Shown here: positions 26,413 to 35,694 of the stretch, piece by piece
Numbering within the stretch: position 1 is the stretch's first letter
Layout of the letters: each line of letters begins with the position of its first letter
Assembly: GCA_937871985.1 (NCBI GenBank)
Contig: CALMPB010000146.1
Location: forward strand, 1 to 52,703
Length of the DNA stretch: 52,703 nucleotides
Source of the DNA: an uncultured Burkholderiaceae bacterium
Lineage (GTDB): Bacteria; Pseudomonadota; Gammaproteobacteria; Burkholderiales; Burkholderiaceae
Direction: 5' to 3'
Notes under the pieces: model-generated
What the model saw: only the letters and a program-made list of their open reading frames with translations
Database searches by the model: none
Told to the model about the DNA's origin: nothing
Position numbers and translations under genes: made by a program

Positions 26413-27480
26413 ATGAACGAATTCATCTATCAAGGCACGCCGACCCGAGTGATTTTCGGGGCAGGCAAACTCGCCAGCCTCAGTGACGAAATCCAGCGCT
26501 TGGGCGCCCGTCGCGCGCTGATCCTGACCACACCGGAGCAACAGGAACTGGGCGAGCAGGTCGCCAGGTTACTGGGTGATCGCAGCGCCGGCGTCTATCC
26601 CTACGCGGTGATGCATGTACCGCTGGAAACAGCGCAAGCGGCCCGCGAGGAGGCCGTGCGCCGCGAAGCGGATTGCTGCGTGGCCGTAGGTGGTGGTTCG
26701 ACCATCGGCCTGGGCAAAGCCATCGCCATGGGCAGCGGTTTGCCGATCCTGGCGGTCCCGAGCACTTACGCCGGATCGGAGATGACCCCGATCTACGGCC
26801 TGACCGAAAACCGCCTGAAGAAAACCGGTCGTGATCCACGGGTCCTGCCCAAGACCGTGATTTATGACCCGGAGCTGACGCTGACTCTACCGGTGAGCAT
26901 GTCGGCCTGCTCCGGCATGAACGCCATGGCCCATGCGATTGAAGCCTTGTACGCCGAGGACGCCAACCCGGTGATCTCGTTGATGGCCGAAGAATCGATC
27001 CGCGCATTGGCGCAGGCACTGCCGAAAATCGTCGACGACCCGCAAAACGTCGAGGCCCGTGGCCAGGCGCTACAAGGCGCATGGCTGGCCGGTATCTGCC
27101 TGGGTTCGGTGGGCATGGCGATCCACCACAAGTTGTGTCACACCCTCGGCGGGACCTTCAACCTGCCGCACGCCCAAGCCCACGCGATCGTCCTGCCCCA
27201 CGCGGCGCACTACAACCGTAAAGCTGCTGCCGAGCCCTTGCGCCGTGCTGCTCGCGCATTGGGCGGCGAGTATTCCGATGAAGTCGGGCCGCTGCTCTAC
27301 GCCTTGAACCGTCGCCTGGGGAATCCCTTGGCGTTGTCCGAGATTGGCTTTCCCGAGCATGGCCCTGCCGAAGCCGCTGGTATTGCCTGTGCCAGCCCGT
27401 ACTACAACCCGCGGCCGTTCGAACAGGATGCCATCGAAGCATTGCTGACCCGTGCGCTGAAGGGGCAGGCACCGGCCTGA
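26413..27480 (+). CDS. hapF: Maleylacetate reductase
   Basis: 355 residues, an iron-containing alcohol dehydrogenase fold of the maleylacetate reductase subgroup: N-terminal FIYQGTPTRVIFGAG, the glycine-rich CCVAVGGGSTIGLGKAIA, and the metal-binding region with MAIHHKLCHTLGGTFNLPHAQAHA. It reduces maleylacetate to beta-ketoadipate with NAD(P)H and closes the pathway into central metabolism. It starts nine bases after the hapE stop and matches hapF of the published hap cluster. Confidence 0.93.
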   Translation: MNEFIYQGTPTRVIFGAGKLASLSDEIQRLGARRALILTTPEQQELGEQVARLLGDRSAGVYPYAVMHVPLETAQAAREEAVRREADCCVAVGGGSTIGLGKAIAMGSGLPILAVPSTYAGSEMTPIYGLTENRLKKTGRDPRVLPKTVIYDPELTLTLPVSMSACSGMNAMAHAIEALYAEDANPVISLMAEESIRALAQALPKIVDDPQNVEARGQALQGAWLAGICLGSVGMAIHHKLCHTLGGTFNLPHAQAHAIVLPHAAHYNRKAAAEPLRRAARALGGEYSDEVGPLLYALNRRLGNPLALSEIGFPEHGPAEAAGIACASPYYNPRPFEQDAIEALLTRALKGQAPA

Positions 27481-27523
27481 AGGTATTACCGCTGTCCGTC
27501 GATTGCCACATGAGAATAACAAG

Positions 27524-28399
27524 ATGAAAGACCTAGACTTGTCTTCCGAGCGCGAGATTACCGCCCGCGCCATCAACAGCTTCGGGCACACACCCGATAT
27601 TCGCCTGCGCTTTTTGCTGCAGACACTGGTGAAGCATGTTCACTGGTTTGCCAGCGAGGTCGAGCTCAGCGAATCCGAGTGGTTCCAGGCAATTCAGTTC
27701 CTCACTGCCACGGGGCAGAAGTGTGATGACGTGGTGCGGCAGGAATTCATCCTGCTGTCTGATGTGCTAGGCCTGTCCATGTTGGTCGATGCTATCGAGC
27801 ATCGCAGTGGCGTCGATGCGACCCAGAGCACTGTGTTCGGGCCGTTCTATATTGCCGGCATGCCTGACCGCGAATACGGCGAGAACATGGCGTTGATTCC
27901 CGGTAGCGCCTCGCTGATCACAGGTTACGTCCGCGACGCCGCTGGCAACCCGTTGCCAGGCGCCACGCTGGATGTCTGGCAGACCGCCGAAAACGGCCAG
28001 TATTCAGGTCAGGACGTCGCGCAGCCACATGGCAACCTGCGCGGTCGTTACTTCGCCGACGAACAGGGCCGCTATGCCATTCGCAGCGTGGTGCCGGTCA
28101 GTTATCCGATCCCCACCGACGGCCCGGTCGGCGACCTGCTGGAGGCCAGCGGCCGTCATCCGTGGCGCCCGGCGCACCTACATTTCATGCTCGACGCGCC
28201 AGGTCATCGACGCTTGGTCACCCATCTGTTTAACGATGACGATCCCTACATCAATTCCGACGCCGTGTTCGGCGTCAAGGATTCGCTGCGGGTCGCATAT
28301 CAGCAACGGGCAGCCAGTGACCCACTCGCAGCGCAGTTTGATATCGGCACGGATTTCCGCCTAGCGACGTTCGACTTCGTGCTGGAGGCCTCGGCATGA
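27524..28399 (+). CDS. hapG: Intradiol ring-cleavage dioxygenase, hydroxyquinol 1,2-dioxygenase-like
   Basis: 291 residues from MKDLDLSSEREITARAIN at 27524. A TTG 21 bases upstream is possible but has no ribosome site. The N-terminal catechol-dioxygenase linker domain (SFGHTPDIRLRFLLQTLVKH) and the C-terminal catalytic domain are both present. The Fe(III) ligands Tyr-Tyr-His-His are visible: Tyr of VFGPFYI, Tyr of VVPVSYPIP and the two His of RPAHLHFML. Its closest relatives by motif cleave hydroxyquinol (1,2,4-benzenetriol) to maleylacetate. The main pathway does not need it, so it probably adds a side branch that joins at HapF. Confidence 0.9.
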   Translation: MKDLDLSSEREITARAINSFGHTPDIRLRFLLQTLVKHVHWFASEVELSESEWFQAIQFLTATGQKCDDVVRQEFILLSDVLGLSMLVDAIEHRSGVDATQSTVFGPFYIAGMPDREYGENMALIPGSASLITGYVRDAAGNPLPGATLDVWQTAENGQYSGQDVAQPHGNLRGRYFADEQGRYAIRSVVPVSYPIPTDGPVGDLLEASGRHPWRPAHLHFMLDAPGHRRLVTHLFNDDDPYINSDAVFGVKDSLRVAYQQRAASDPLAAQFDIGTDFRLATFDFVLEASA

Positions 28400-28707
28400 A
28401 CCAGTTCTTTGCCATTTTCGCGACCGACAAGCCCGACCTCGAACCATTGCGCAGTGAGATCCGCCTCCGGCACCGCGAGTATCTGCGCGAACCACACCCT
28501 CATCGCGTTGTAGTGCGCCTGGGTGGACCGACCTTGAGCAGCTGCCAAGGCGCAATGAATGGCACCTTGCTGGTGGTAGAGGCCGGCAGCCTGAGCGAGG
28601 CAGAAGCTTTTTTTGCCGACGATCCCTATGCCCAGGCCGGGCTATTCGAACGCGTCGAGATCCGGCCCTGGAGTTGGGGCCTTGGCAATCCGCAGATGAG
28701 AGCCTGA
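28396..28707 (+). CDS. hapH: YciI-family protein
   Basis: 103 residues with a YciI-like ferredoxin fold: FFAIFATDKPDLEPLR at the N-terminus, then HPHRVVVRLGG, GTLLVVEAGSLSEAEAFFADDPYAQAGLFERVEIRPW. Function in the pathway is not established. A YciI-like relative (TftG) acts on a chlorinated hydroxyquinol in 2,4,5-T breakdown, so a role in handling hydroxyquinol or its quinone is possible. The start overlaps the hapG stop by four bases and the next gene begins three bases after its stop, so all three are tightly coupled. Confidence 0.85.
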   Translation: MNQFFAIFATDKPDLEPLRSEIRLRHREYLREPHPHRVVVRLGGPTLSSCQGAMNGTLLVVEAGSLSEAEAFFADDPYAQAGLFERVEIRPWSWGLGNPQMRA

Positions 28708-28710
28708 GCC

Positions 28711-29100
28711 ATGGCAGCAATCGAACTGTGCGCCCTTGATCAGGTCCCCGATGGCGGCGCACTCGGGCTCGAAACCACACTGCAAGGGCAATCTACGGCG
28801 TTGGTGGCGGTGCGACGCGGCATGCAGGTGTGGGTCTACCGCAATCGCTGCCCGCATTTTTCCATCCCCCTGGACTATCAACCGGGGTCGTTCAGTACCT
28901 ACCAGACGCGGCTATTGATGTGCGTGCATCACGGGGCGATGTTTCGTTTCGATGATGGCCGCTGCATCGATGGCCCTTGCGAGGGGGCGCGGCTGGACAG
29001 TGTCCCGGTGTACCAGCAGGACGGCTCGCTGTGGTTGGACGAGGTTAATGGCGCACCCGTGCTGGTACCGCTGACAGGAGTGCAATGCCATGACGCTTGA
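28711..29100 (+). CDS. hapI: Rieske-type [2Fe-2S] ferredoxin
   Basis: 129 residues with the Rieske cluster ligands Cys-x-His (RCPHFSIPL) and Cys-x-x-His (CVHHGAMFRF). A small ferredoxin without an attached oxygenase in an aromatic operon may keep a ring-cleavage iron site reduced, as XylT does for catechol 2,3-dioxygenase (XylT is a plant-type ferredoxin, not Rieske). It may serve HapCD or HapG; no reductase gene is nearby. The end overlaps hapB by 11 bases. Confidence 0.88.
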   Translation: MAAIELCALDQVPDGGALGLETTLQGQSTALVAVRRGMQVWVYRNRCPHFSIPLDYQPGSFSTYQTRLLMCVHHGAMFRFDDGRCIDGPCEGARLDSVPVYQQDGSLWLDEVNGAPVLVPLTGVQCHDA

Positions 29101-29998
29101 TGTCGAGTCTGCCCAATTGCTCAAGAAATTGGCCGAGAGCGGGCTGAAGCCGTTTCATTTGATGCAGCCAGCCGAGGCTCGCGAGCTGATGGCAGGCCTG
29201 CGTCCCGAGGCCGAAGGGCTTGCGATGCACCATGTCGAAGAGGTGCAATTAGGTGGCGTGCATTTACGGGTCTTGACCCCCAACGCTGTGGTTCGCGGCG
29301 CCATCCTTTACCTGCATGGCGGTGGCTGGGTGGTCGGTGGTCTTGATGACTTCGACCACTTCGCTCGTCAGTTGGCGCAGCGCACGCAGTGCACTGTGGT
29401 GCTGGTCGATTACCGCCTGGCGCCCGAGTTTCCATTCCCGGCTGCTCTGGATGACGTCGAGCAAGCGGCCCAGTGGCTGGTGGATCGCCGCGCGCAGCTG
29501 GCTGGCTCGGCCAATGGCCCGTTGATCGTTGCCGGCGATAGCGCCGGCGGCAACCTGGCGGCCGTGTTTGCCCAGCGGGCTGCCCAGCGTGGCCAGTCGC
29601 ATTGGGCTCTACAGGTATTGCTCTACCCGGTCACCCAAGCGGATCTCGATGGCCCGAGTTACCTCGATTCGCAACGCCAGTTACTACTGACCCGCGAGGA
29701 CATGCGCTGGTTCTGGGATCACTACCTGCCACAAGCCGATCAGCGCCAGCAGGTGTCGGCTTCACCATTGGCAGCGAGGGATCTGCGTGGAGTACCACCA
29801 GCCGTGGTGCTGACGGCGGAATTCGATGTGCTACGCGAAGAAGGCCAGGCCTACGCCGACCGCCTAGCGCAGGCCGGCATCACCGTTGTACAGCGCTGCT
29901 TCATCGGGCAGATGCACGGCTTCGTGACCATGCCGCTCCTCAGTGCCAGTCACACTGCGCTGGAGTGGCTCGGGGAGCAGATTGAGCCCTGGCTGTAG
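29090..29998 (+). CDS. hapB: 4-Hydroxyphenyl acetate hydrolase (alpha/beta hydrolase)
   Basis: 302 residues of the hormone-sensitive-lipase-like (family IV) esterases: oxyanion motif HGGGW (about residues 75-79), nucleophile elbow GDSAGG (about 149-154, Ser), acid Asp in TAEFDVLREEG (about 245) and base His in QMHGF (about 275). By position it is HapB, which splits 4-hydroxyphenyl acetate, the product of the Baeyer-Villiger step, into hydroquinone and acetate. Confidence 0.92.
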   Translation: MTLDVESAQLLKKLAESGLKPFHLMQPAEARELMAGLRPEAEGLAMHHVEEVQLGGVHLRVLTPNAVVRGAILYLHGGGWVVGGLDDFDHFARQLAQRTQCTVVLVDYRLAPEFPFPAALDDVEQAAQWLVDRRAQLAGSANGPLIVAGDSAGGNLAAVFAQRAAQRGQSHWALQVLLYPVTQADLDGPSYLDSQRQLLLTREDMRWFWDHYLPQADQRQQVSASPLAARDLRGVPPAVVLTAEFDVLREEGQAYADRLAQAGITVVQRCFIGQMHGFVTMPLLSASHTALEWLGEQIEPWL

Positions 29999-30058
29999 AA
30001 CCTTTAAGCCCATTACGAGCAATCGACAATACCCTGACAACAAACAAGAGGTTTACCC

Positions 30059-31981
30059 ATGAGCGCCTACAACACTACTTTGGCTTCCCTTGAATGTGAT
30101 GATGAAACCCTGCGTGTGCACCTGCAAGGGGCGGATATTCCGACTCTACTGTTGACCGTGGCACACTTGACCGGCGACCTCAATGTGCTCAAACCAGCCT
30201 GGAAACCTGTGGTTGCCATGGGTGTCGCGCACAGCGGCATGACGCCCGAAGTGGAGGCCGAGGTTCGCGAGGACTGCCTACAAAAGCTACTGGCCTTCCG
30301 CGACAGCGGTCTGCCGGTGCCGGCTCGGCCGAGCAGCGAGCAGCTGCATGCTTTGGGGACCTGGCTGATGGGTCCAGTCATTGAACCGTACTTGCCCTTG
30401 GTTGCAGAGGAACTGGTGACCGCCGAAGAAGACCCTCGCGCGCCCCGCTGGCATAAAGATCATGTGGCGGCCGGCCGCGAGTTCAAGGTAGTGATCATTG
30501 GTGCCGGCGAGAGCGGCATGATCGCCGCGTTGCGTTTCAAGCAGGCAGGCGTGCCCTTCGTCGTCTACGAGAAAGGCACCGACGTTGGCGGCACCTGGCG
30601 CGAAAACACCTACCCGGGTTGTCGCATCGACATCAACAGTTTCTTCTACAGTTTCTCCTTCGCCCGCAGCACCTGGGACGACTGTTTTGCCCCTGGCCCG
30701 CAGGTGTTCAGCTACATGCAGGCGGTGGCGCGGGATAAGGGCCTGTACGACCATATCCAGTTCAATACTGAAGTCACCGATGCCCATTGGGACGAAGACC
30801 GCCAGCGCTGGCAGCTGCTGTGCCGCGACAGCGCCGGGCAAACCCGTGTCGACAGCAACGTGGTGGTGTTCGCCGTCGGGCAACTGAATCGGCCGATGAT
30901 CCCGGCCATTCCTGGTAAAGAGACGTTCCAAGGCCCGGCGTTCCATTCGGCGCAGTGGGATCACAACGTTGACTGGAGCGGTAAGCGAGTCGCCGTGATC
31001 GGCACCGGGGCGAGCGCTGCCCAGTTCATCCCGCAACTGGCCAAGACCGCCGCCGATCTTAAAGTCTTTGCGCGCACTACCAACTGGCTGCTGCCCACAC
31101 CTGATCTACACGAGAAAATCTCTGACAGCTGCAAATGGCTGCTCGCCAATCTGCCCAACTACAGCCTGTGGTATCGAGCGACCAAAGTCATGCCACAAAG
31201 TGTTGGCTTTCTTGAGGATGTCGTGGTCGATGTCGATTACCCCCCGACTGAAGTCGCGGTATCAGCACGCAACGATCAATTGCGCCGGGACATCTGCGCC
31301 TGGATGGAGCCGCAGTTCGCTGACCGGCCGGACTTGCGTAACGTACTGATTCCGGATTCGCCAGTCGGCAGCAAGCGCATCATCCGTGACAATGGCACCT
31401 GGATATCGACGCTCAAACGTGACAACGTCAGCATGATTCGTCAACCGATCGAAGCAATCCGTCCCACGGGTATTTGTTGTATCGACGGCACTGTACACGA
31501 GTTCGACCTGATCGTTTACGGCACCGGCTTTCATGCCTCCAAGTTCTTGATGCCGATCAACATCACCGGGCGCGACGGCCTGGCACTGCGCGAGGTCTGG
31601 AAGGATGACGACGCCCGTGCCTACATGGGCATGACCGTACCCGGCTTTCCCAACATGTTCTGCATGTACGGTCCTAACACCGGGCTGGTGGTGTACAGCA
31701 CCATCATTCAGTTCTCGGAGTTCACCGCGACCTATATCGTCGACGCCGTGCGGCTGCTGCTGGAAGGTGGGCACCAGAGTATGGAGATCAAAGCGCAGGT
31801 GTTCGAGAGTTACAACCAGCGTGTCGACCAAGCCAACGGCTTGCGAGCCTGGGGATTCTCGCGGGTAAACAGCTGGTACAAAAACAGCAAAGGCCGGGTG
31901 ACGCAGAATTTCCCGTTCAATGCCGTCGAATTCTGGCATAGGACCCACGAAGTACAGGCTACCGACTACTGCCTTTCCTGA
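30059..31981 (+). CDS. hapA: 4-Hydroxyacetophenone monooxygenase (Baeyer-Villiger)
   Basis: 640 residues, the exact length of the P. fluorescens ACB 4-hydroxyacetophenone monooxygenase. An extra N-terminal helical region of about 140 residues, characteristic of that enzyme, precedes the FAD site [10 protein letters not shown] (about residues 143-152), [15 protein letters not shown], the Baeyer-Villiger fingerprint [12 protein letters not shown] (about 290-301) and the NADPH site [13 protein letters not shown]. It inserts oxygen into 4-hydroxyacetophenone with NADPH to give 4-hydroxyphenyl acetate. A good ribosome site (AAGAGG) lies upstream in the 60-bp gap after hapB. Last gene of the operon. 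Confidence 0.95.
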   Translation: MSAYNTTLASLECDDETLRVHLQGADIPTLLLTVAHLTGDLNVLKPAWKPVVAMGVAHSGMTPEVEAEVREDCLQKLLAFRDSGLPVPARPSSEQLHALGTWLMGPVIEPYLPLVAEELVTAEEDPRAPRWHKDHVAAGREFKVVIIGAGESGMIAALRFKQAGVPFVVYEKGTDVGGTWRENTYPGCRIDINSFFYSFSFARSTWDDCFAPGPQVFSYMQAVARDKGLYDHIQFNTEVTDAHWDEDRQRWQLLCRDSAGQTRVDSNVVVFAVGQLNRPMIPAIPGKETFQGPAFHSAQWDHNVDWSGKRVAVIGTGASAAQFIPQLAKTAADLKVFARTTNWLLPTPDLHEKISDSCKWLLANLPNYSLWYRATKVMPQSVGFLEDVVVDVDYPPTEVAVSARNDQLRRDICAWMEPQFADRPDLRNVLIPDSPVGSKRIIRDNGTWISTLKRDNVSMIRQPIEAIRPTGICCIDGTVHEFDLIVYGTGFHASKFLMPINITGRDGLALREVWKDDDARAYMGMTVPGFPNMFCMYGPNTGLVVYSTIIQFSEFTATYIVDAVRLLLEGGHQSMEIKAQVFESYNQRVDQANGLRAWGFSRVNSWYKNSKGRVTQNFPFNAVEFWHRTHEVQATDYCLS

Positions 31982-32073
31982 TCGCCTCCCTAGCGGGGTT
32001 CCAGTGACAGCCTTACTATGCGAAAGCAGGCGGTGCCTGGCCGCCAGGTAATAATTACAAGAAGGGGAAGGTC

Positions 32074-33006
32074 ATGGATCGTCTACTCATTACGGAAGCA
32101 TTCGTGCACGTGGCACAGACCGGTAGTTTCTCCAAGGCGGCGGAGCAGTTGGGCGTGACCCGTTCGGTGATTACTAATCGTGTGCAACAGCTTGAGACGT
32201 TCATCAATTCTCCGCTGTTTCATCGCAGCACTCGCCACGTCCGCCTTTCGGACATCGGCGAAGCCTATTTCCAAGAATGTGCCGACATGGTCGCCGGCTT
32301 TCACGGTTTGACCGAGAAAATGCGCAACCAACGCTCCAACCTCACCGGCCAGTTACGCGTCCAGGTCCTGCAAGGATTTGCCATCGATCACCTGGGCCCG
32401 ATGTTAGCCGAGTTCACCGCAATGTATCCAGAGATCGAGTTCGATGTCGTGGTCAATGACCGCGTGGTCGACCCGATCGAAGAGGGCTTCGACATCGCTT
32501 TTCAGATGTTCCCGCCGATGGCCGAGCGCTTGGTGGTGCGCAAGCTGTTCAACGTCCACAGGTTGTTCTGTGCGTCGCCCGCATACTTACGCGAACAGGG
32601 CGCGCCCGAGCATCCACAGCAGCTCAAGGATCACCGTATAGCGTTGTACGGTGGCTACCCGTCACGCAACCGATGGCAGTTCACATGGGGTGAGGAGTGC
32701 ATCGATCTGACCCTGCACGGCCAGGTGCGCTCCAGTTCGGTCCATCTGCTGCGTGATTACGCCTTGAGCGGGGCTGGCATCACCTGCTTGCCCACCCTCA
32801 TCGCTAGTAACTACCTTATCAGCGGGGAGTTGGTACCAATTTTGACCAACTATCGGCTGTCATCCTTCGACTTCGCCGCCGTGTATCCAGAAACCCAGCG
32901 TCGGGCACTGAAGGTGCGGACCTTGATCGATTTTTTGATCGAGCGTATCGGTGATGCGCCTGAATGGGACCAGCAATTACTGGATCGCGGAATACTGATC
33001 CTCTGA
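32074..33006 (+). CDS. LysR-type regulator, likely activator of the hap operon
   Basis: 310 residues; helix-turn-helix at the N-terminus (FVHVAQTGSFSKAAEQLGVTRSVITNRVQQLE) and a full effector-binding domain. It reads in the same direction as hapA, 92 bp downstream, with GAAGGGGAAGG as ribosome site. The inverted repeat with T-N11-A pattern upstream of hapC is a fitting target. The inducer is unknown; 4-hydroxyacetophenone or 4-ethylphenol are natural candidates. Confidence 0.88.
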   Translation: MDRLLITEAFVHVAQTGSFSKAAEQLGVTRSVITNRVQQLETFINSPLFHRSTRHVRLSDIGEAYFQECADMVAGFHGLTEKMRNQRSNLTGQLRVQVLQGFAIDHLGPMLAEFTAMYPEIEFDVVVNDRVVDPIEEGFDIAFQMFPPMAERLVVRKLFNVHRLFCASPAYLREQGAPEHPQQLKDHRIALYGGYPSRNRWQFTWGEECIDLTLHGQVRSSSVHLLRDYALSGAGITCLPTLIASNYLISGELVPILTNYRLSSFDFAAVYPETQRRALKVRTLIDFLIERIGDAPEWDQQLLDRGILIL

Positions 33007-33358
33007 TCACGAAGGATGGTTCGCTGTCTTAGCGAAAAAATGGCAACGCGGTATCGCCTCCGGATCCAGCTATCGGTGTTCTGAGGGCAGGCTAATGAAT
33101 AGCGAGCTATTATGATATCTATCTCCGCTGGGCTGGGAGTACATCAACCTGACAGACGATTACGTTTGGCGGCAGAGCCAGCAAGCTGGAAATCGGGCAG
33201 TTCAGGCCTCTACTGCAGCTCAGAAAACCTTAGCGATTTTTTTCGAACCCTGTAGAAACCCCTTATAGATCAATGGCTTGAGGTGAAACAGCAACAGACC
33301 CTAGCGCCAACCTGGCGTAGGACTTGTTTGCCGAGCCAGCAACATTCAGGAGAACAGC
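33007..33358. promoter_or_regulatory. Intergenic region before the flavocytochrome genes
   Basis: About 350 bp with no gene. At 33020-33036 it holds TTCGC-TGTCTTA-GCGAA, the same half-sites as the hapC operator but with a 7-base rather than 5-base spacer. It could be a related regulator site for the downstream genes or a hairpin at the end of lysR; no T-run follows it. Confidence 0.35.
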
Positions 33359-34018
33359 ATGAAGCGTCCACCCCCAATCAAATACCAACCTGGGCCCCAC
33401 CTCATAACCTCGCGCAGAACCTTTCTTCTGGGAACAGCCGCTACGCTGGGTATGACCGTGGTCAGTACTCCTCTGCTCAGCATGGCAGCTAGCCTGGCAA
33501 GCCCTGTACGCCAGGAGACTCTGTCCCTATGTCGTATTGTTTACGACCCCCGTCACCCGGCAAGCGCCCGATTCGGCGCTCAGTCCGAACAGGCGGGTCA
33601 TGCAACCCATGCCATGCGAGGTGATGTAACCGAATTGTGGACTGAGTATCTGGCTGAGCAATGGCGCAAGCAGCCCGTCGCCATTGCTGGCATGACACAC
33701 GCTGACGCCTTGTTCGTATTGGAACGACTCGGTTGGGATCATGGCCTGCGCGTGACCTTCCGCGCCGAACATCGGGTGCAGGCGAATGGCATTACAACTC
33801 ACAGTATCGCCGGCCCCGAGTCCATGCTGGCCAGTTGCGCAGCCCTTGCAGCGCAACGATACGAATGGGCGGACTGCATGGCCGGTGTGGTCAGATATCC
33901 TCCCAGGCAAGCCATCCTACTCGCTGAAAGATCGCTGGCCATGTCCGGCAATTACCCGACTGACTCTGCCCGTCCACTCTACACCTGGGTCATCACCCCT
34001 CATCACCGCATTGTGTAA
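33359..34018 (+). CDS. Tat-signal protein linked to the 4-alkylphenol flavocytochrome
   Basis: 219 residues. ITSRRTFLLGTAATLGMTVVS near the N-terminus is a clear twin-arginine signal (SRRTFL) with an AxA-like cleavage region around SMAAS-LAS. The mature part (about 170 residues) has no cofactor motif I recognise; it contains DVTELWTEYLAEQWRKQPVAIAG and HADALFVLERLGWDHGLRV. It starts seven bases after AGGAGAA and is followed after 35 bp by the FAD subunit, which lacks a signal peptide. The pairing suggests a periplasmic accessory protein, perhaps one that carries the folded flavoprotein through the Tat system. That role is a hypothesis. Confidence 0.7.
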   Translation: MKRPPPIKYQPGPHLITSRRTFLLGTAATLGMTVVSTPLLSMAASLASPVRQETLSLCRIVYDPRHPASARFGAQSEQAGHATHAMRGDVTELWTEYLAEQWRKQPVAIAGMTHADALFVLERLGWDHGLRVTFRAEHRVQANGITTHSIAGPESMLASCAALAAQRYEWADCMAGVVRYPPRQAILLAERSLAMSGNYPTDSARPLYTWVITPHHRIV

Positions 34019-34053
34019 GCGACCAACCAATATCTTGATAGTGGAGTGAAGCC

Positions 34054-35694
34054 ATGAACTATCCACAGGGCGTGAGCGCCCAGGACTTCGATTCAGCATT
34101 GGACGAGTTTCGCCGTATCGTCGGTGCCGACAACGTGTTTATCAGCGAGGCGGATGTTGCCCTCTATCGGGATGCCTATTCACCAAAGTGGGGGGAATCG
34201 GACGAACTGGTAGCCTCCGCTGCCGTAGCCCCGACCACGGTCGAGCAAGTACAGGCCATAGTCAAGGCTGCCAACCGCTTGAGGATTCCGTTGTTTGCCA
34301 TATCCACGGGCAAGAACCTTGGTTATGGCGGCTCCGCTCCCAATATGAGCGGTAGCGTCATTGTCGATTTGAAACTGTTGAACAAGATCATTGAGGTCGA
34401 TGACAAACGAAACTTCTGCATTGTGGAGCCAGGCGTTTCTTATTTTGACCTGTATAACTATATTCAGGAACGGGGTCTGAAGCTGATGATGGATGTTCCC
34501 GATCCGGGCTGGGGTAGCCCACTGGGTAATGCCCTGGATCACGGTGTTGGTTATACCTTGGGCAACTACCGTGACCATTTTGGCTCGCATTGCGGTATGG
34601 AAGTAGTGTTGCCGGACGGCGAACTGCTGCGTACTGGTATGGCTGCGGTACCGGGTGCGGAAACCTGGGGCGAGAACAAATATGGTTACGGGGCTTATGT
34701 TGACGGCCTGTTCGCCCAGTCCAACTTCGGTATCGTCACCAAGATGGGCTTCTGGATGATGCCGCAGCCCGAGCATTATCTTTCCTGTATGGTCAAGGTA
34801 CCCCGTTACGAAGATATTATTCCGCTGATTGATACGGTCAATTATCTGGAAGACCAGGGTCTTATTGGTCATCCGCGCTATGGCTGTCCGATGGACTCGT
34901 TATGCCTGATGTGGGAGCCTGAGTCTTATAAGACGACCCACGAGCTGATGCAACTTAATAATCAGCCAGGCGGTGCATCCGTTGCCGAGTACCAGAGTTA
35001 TGCACAAAACCATGGGCTGGAATACTGGAATGTGGTGTTGAATTTCTACGGACCAAAAAAAACCCTGTTTGCCAACTGGGAGTATGCTCAGGAAAAATTC
35101 GCTGATATTCCCGGTGTACAGTTCGAGCAGTTGGAATCCTACAGCCTGCCCATTGCCAAGAAGGATCAGCAGAAGCTGCGTCACCAGGTGGCTCTTGGTA
35201 TTCCGAATATGTCCATCTTTTCCATAGGCGCACGCTCCGAAGCCATGCCGAACCCCGATGATGGCCATGCCTGGTTTGCCCCTATCGTGCCCCGTAACGG
35301 CAAGGCTTTCATCAAGGCCCATGAGGTATTTTGCAAAGCTGCCAAGGAACTTGGGCTGACCAGTGCGCCAATTGCGCGAACCAACGTTCCGCAGACATGG
35401 CAATACCGCAGTTATATTTACTTGTTCCCTTTCTTTATTTCGCGCAGTGACAAGGAACAGAACAGGAAAGCGGTCGATCAGTTCATCACATTGGTGAAGC
35501 TCGCCGCCGAGCACGGCTGGACGGAGTACCGCACTGCGCCGATCTTCCAGGATATCGTTGCCAGTACTTACTCCTTCAATAACAACGCGCTGCTGCGCTT
35601 TCAGAGTCTGCTCAAGGACACAGTTGATCCGAATGGCATTATTGCGCCAGGCCGGGGGGGAATCTGGCCGAAGCGTTACCGGGAGGATGCATGA
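34054..35694 (+). CDS. 4-Cresol dehydrogenase / 4-ethylphenol methylenehydroxylase FAD subunit
   Basis: 546 residues of the vanillyl-alcohol oxidase family. The N-terminal FAD-binding domain (about 1-240) shows PTTVEQVQAIVKAANRLRIPLFAISTGKNLGYGGSA and the glycine-rich DVPDPGWGSPLGNALDHGVGYT, and the cap domain follows. PchF-type subunits carry covalently bound FAD and hydroxylate the alkyl carbon of 4-alkylphenols with water, passing electrons to a c-type cytochrome. Given the hap operon next door, 4-ethylphenol (to 1-(4-hydroxyphenyl)ethanol and on to 4-hydroxyacetophenone) is the likeliest substrate; 4-cresol, eugenol or other alkylphenols cannot be excluded. No signal peptide. The stop overlaps the start of the cytochrome gene. 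Confidence 0.87.
   Translation: MNYPQGVSAQDFDSALDEFRRIVGADNVFISEADVALYRDAYSPKWGESDELVASAAVAPTTVEQVQAIVKAANRLRIPLFAISTGKNLGYGGSAPNMSGSVIVDLKLLNKIIEVDDKRNFCIVEPGVSYFDLYNYIQERGLKLMMDVPDPGWGSPLGNALDHGVGYTLGNYRDHFGSHCGMEVVLPDGELLRTGMAAVPGAETWGENKYGYGAYVDGLFAQSNFGIVTKMGFWMMPQPEHYLSCMVKVPRYEDIIPLIDTVNYLEDQGLIGHPRYGCPMDSLCLMWEPESYKTTHELMQLNNQPGGASVAEYQSYAQNHGLEYWNVVLNFYGPKKTLFANWEYAQEKFADIPGVQFEQLESYSLPIAKKDQQKLRHQVALGIPNMSIFSIGARSEAMPNPDDGHAWFAPIVPRNGKAFIKAHEVFCKAAKELGLTSAPIARTNVPQTWQYRSYIYLFPFFISRSDKEQNRKAVDQFITLVKLAAEHGWTEYRTAPIFQDIVASTYSFNNNALLRFQSLLKDTVDPNGIIAPGRGGIWPKRYREDA

Noticed and set aside
33246..33358. Sigma-54 promoter ahead of the flavocytochrome genes
   Set aside because: GG and GC doublets occur, but no pair has the required 10-base spacing, and no sigma-54 activator gene is nearby.
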